Assembly: GCA_029204225.1 (NCBI GenBank)
Contig: CM055108.1
Coordinates: forward strand, 5,333,599-5,397,598
Reading direction: 5' to 3'
DNA length: 64,000 nt
Source: Diphasiastrum complanatum
Lineage: Eukaryota; Streptophyta; Lycopodiopsida; Lycopodiales; Lycopodiaceae
Shown here: piece after piece, positions 61,296-64,000 of the stretch
How the letters are laid out: every line of letters begins with the position of its first letter
How positions within the stretch are numbered: the stretch's first letter is position 1
The notes under the pieces: generated by a model
The model's database searches: none
Seen by the model: only the letters and a program-made list of their open reading frames with translations
Told to the model about the DNA's origin: nothing
Position numbers and translations under genes: made by a program

Positions 61296-64000
61296 TAAAT
61301 AGCAGTCCACTCACCATCCATTCATCAAAATTAGATGCAACTATGAACTATTGCGGTAAAAGGCATATTCTTGGCACCAGCTTGGGCCTTGGGCTCATGT
61401 GATTATTTGTTGTTACTGAATGTCTAGACCATAGTTTGGGTGTATGGAAATTTCCACTTATTAATGATATTTATTATGGACATAAATTGTTATTTCCCCA
61501 TGTTTGCTCCCTAATCATAGGGCACAACCCTAAGCTACTAACTCTTGGGTCCTTATAGAGTATAAATAGGAGATAAGGCCTCATTGTCAGTTTGCCGATT
61601 GTTCTGTTCCAAGACTTTTCACATAGATCATAGAGTAAAAATCGGTCCAGGGCACCTTCAGAATATATTCAACTTAGAATCTTTGAGTACCGTTTTCTAG
61701 AAATTATTCTACATCAAGTTAGCATTTACATTTATAATACACTCTTTCTAACTATGATCAATCTTGATGGTATGCTATTTAAACTTCATCGGCTTCTGTT
61801 TCTGATTTTGACAGAGCCCTGATTTTCTTCTTCTGCTTCCAGTTTTCTCCACAGTGAATCTGAATAGTGTTTGTCTCTCTCTCATCAAGTCTCCAAAGAT
61901 CATGTGAACGTTTTTCAATTGCAATTTTCAAAAACTAGGGTGCAAAAATATTCAAGTTTTTCCTGATTTTGATAACTTCATGTTTTTGTACTTTATTGTG
62001 TACTTTTCAGGCAATCTCTATATCATTGTCCTTTCTAAACTGGGCCAATTCCTATGCATTTTTCTGATCATCATTTGCGTGCTTATAACCTGGCTAACAG
62101 GTTTTCAAATTTTTCCCATTTTTTGAAGATTTTAACATCATTGTTCCTCCTGCACTAGGACACTACCAAATCTCTTTCCAGTTTCTTATTCGATTTCTAG
62201 AAATTAAGTTACTCAAGGTTCAACTATAGAGCATTTTCCAATTCCTCGGACTTTTCATATGTTGGACCATGCTTTCCAAGATCCAATCATAATATTCCAT
62301 TCTCTACAGTAGGGCATTGCATCTTTCCTTTCATAAGTTGCAGTTTTTATGACTAGAAGTTAGCAAGATCAAAATTCCACCTTTTAGAATTATTTGTACA
62401 TCATCTATTTCACAAATTGGCATACATTTCCAAGATCGGTATACTATACTGGCACGCCCACAATGTGTGTTGTTGCATATACTTACAACTTAAAACCTTT
62501 CAATAGTCGACTGGATGTCAGTCGAGTCGTAACTGTATATCCAACTTTCTAGTTTTCAGCCAGTCATTATTCCTACCATTCAAGAGAAGTTGCAAAATAC
62601 AGAGTCCAGTCCCAATAATAAAGACAACTACCACCAAGAAATGAAATACAAAAAATAGCAGGTGAGGTATCCAATTTAAAATAGAGCCTTTGTTTGAGAG
62701 GCAACCATCAATATTGTGAAACATGTAGATAAAAATGTGACACCCTCCAACAGAAGTAGAACGAATAGAAAATCTGGATATTAAATCACAGTACTCAAAG
62801 CCAAAGCCCATCTCAACAGGAGGGATCAGGTCGCTGAAGAGCAGTTTGATGAAAGATCAATCACGAAAAACTCCACATAAAAACATAAAACTATTCGATA
62901 GCATTAACAGAATAATAACTGGAGGAATAGACATTTATGTGTCAATTTCACATATCTCTACTATTGAGCAAAGGTACTGGAGTCTACATGTAGGTAATCT
63001 CTAACTCGCCTACACTTCTAGGTACTAAATATCGTCTTTCAGGTTGTTGTTTATCAATTAGTGTTGATACATTTCCATATATATGGCATTCTTTTATTCT
63101 CTTCTACAGCTGATGATAAAGAAAAACCTAGGTAAGTAGCTCCATCACCTATTCCATGATTCACTTGCACTTATCTCCTCGTCATCTCTTGTCGCTTCAC
63201 TTCCATCCTTTGTTCTTCCCTCATCCTTTTTTGGAGTCATCCCTATCTAGTTCCATGATAATTATTTTGGCATTATTGCAATTTCTTTTAGATCACAATC
63301 CTGCTCCTATTATAGTTCTTTCATCAAATATTACAATCTCTTCTCCTTTGATATTTCTCTTAAGAGTTGCTCACTTGTTCAAATTGAGGCTACTATGGAT
63401 CACTCTGCATTTCTACCACGAGTTCTACATCATGTTCTTCTCGGCCATTTTCACCTTTGTTCCTCTATATTCAGCCACTTACTACTAGTTCTATATCATA
63501 GGTTTGGTCATTACAGCAGGCTTCAGCTCAGCTTGCGAGTTGTCTAATGCTACTCCTATTTGACATTCCCAATTAGCTAGGACTATTCTGAACCTTCTGA
63601 GGTTTCCAATGTCCATCATTACTATCATTTGGCATTCACGTTCCAGACAACTAGCTTGTTATCCACTTGTGTGTTTTGACATAAAAATTGCTTATATTAC
63701 CCAGAACTCATGATGTGTATGGATAGCTTGGGATCTATTTGCTTCTCCCAAGCCATCTATTCCTACTGTTACATGGTATACCTGTTCTATAGGCAGGTAG
63801 CATTCTATCTCTTTGTATACAGTTTTAGTTCCATATTATGCTTTAAATTGTCATTTTTTGGCCCATGAGATTGGGATGGTATCTATGTGTGTACAGCAGG
63901 GTTGGTTTATATAATGCAGTTCTCCGGTTCATTTTGATGCCTTTCTTGGCATTCATGGGCCAGGCATATGGCATAGTTGCATGGATGTGTTCTAGATTGC
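60975..64000. other. Upstream intron of the receptor-like gene, at least 3 kb
   Basis: The exon beginning at 60974 has an acceptor (GGCAG) and needs a preceding exon, but no malectin-like coding segment was found on the minus strand up to 64000. The intron therefore continues past the window edge, unless the exon was missed. It contains the (AG)n run at 61256-61293. Confidence 0.6.
61256..61293. repeat. (AG)n microsatellite
   Basis: Pure GA run of about 38 bp in the intron. Confidence 0.97.

Noticed and set aside
62518-62811. Minus-strand frame with a hydrophobic stretch as an upstream exon of the receptor-like gene
   Set aside because: It has no malectin-like motif and no fitting splice phase to the exon at 60974.

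Overview
The window is nuclear DNA of a land plant with a large, repeat-rich genome. The evidence is one spliced host gene with GT-AG introns of up to 10.6 kb, many Ty1/copia and Ty3/gypsy relics, a LINE, a tRNA-derived SINE candidate, DNA-transposon relics, and long AG/CT microsatellites. My best guess, from memory of where similar transposon proteins and long introns occur, is a fern or another non-flowering plant. That placement is inference.

Layout. 1-2.2 kb: 3' end of a copia element with its 3' LTR. 2.2-6.7 kb: microsatellite and AT-rich DNA. 6.7-11 kb: gypsy integrase relic, a copia RT scrap, and an internally deleted copia element. 11.4-12.1 kb: CACTA-type transposase relic. 13.4-15 kb: proline-rich reading frame beside a copia LTR. 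14.9-19.5 kb: near-complete copia element, joined head-to-middle to a second copia at about 19.53 kb. 21.5-29.2 kb: two divergent broken genes. 29.4-33.5 kb: non-autonomous copia lacking integrase and RT. 34-37.4 kb: minus-strand relic resembling a DNA-transposon gene. 37.9-39.6 kb: gypsy relic on the minus strand. 42.0-42.8 kb: gypsy gag relic. 46.75-61 kb: C-terminal exons of a malectin/LRR receptor-like protein (RLP4 type) on the minus strand. Its introns hold a SINE candidate, a gypsy gag/protease relic, a MITE candidate, a copia LTR, and a LINE that carries a nested copia deletion derivative.

The most unusual region is 21.5-29.2 kb. A minus-strand, seven-exon broken gene reads as a ParB-like domain followed by a beta-order N6-adenine/N4-cytosine DNA methyltransferase. 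Diverging from it is a broken gene resembling the DUF7869 transposase-like family. Intron 1 of the methyltransferase gene holds an array of the 17-bp palindrome CCTATGCTNAGCATAGG, and single copies lie in other introns and in the shared promoter. I noticed none in exons or elsewhere in the window. I read this as a decayed mobile unit that carried its own bacterial-type DNA-modification enzyme.

Only the receptor-like protein gene looks intact. Every transposon reading frame that I followed has stops, frameshifts or deletions.
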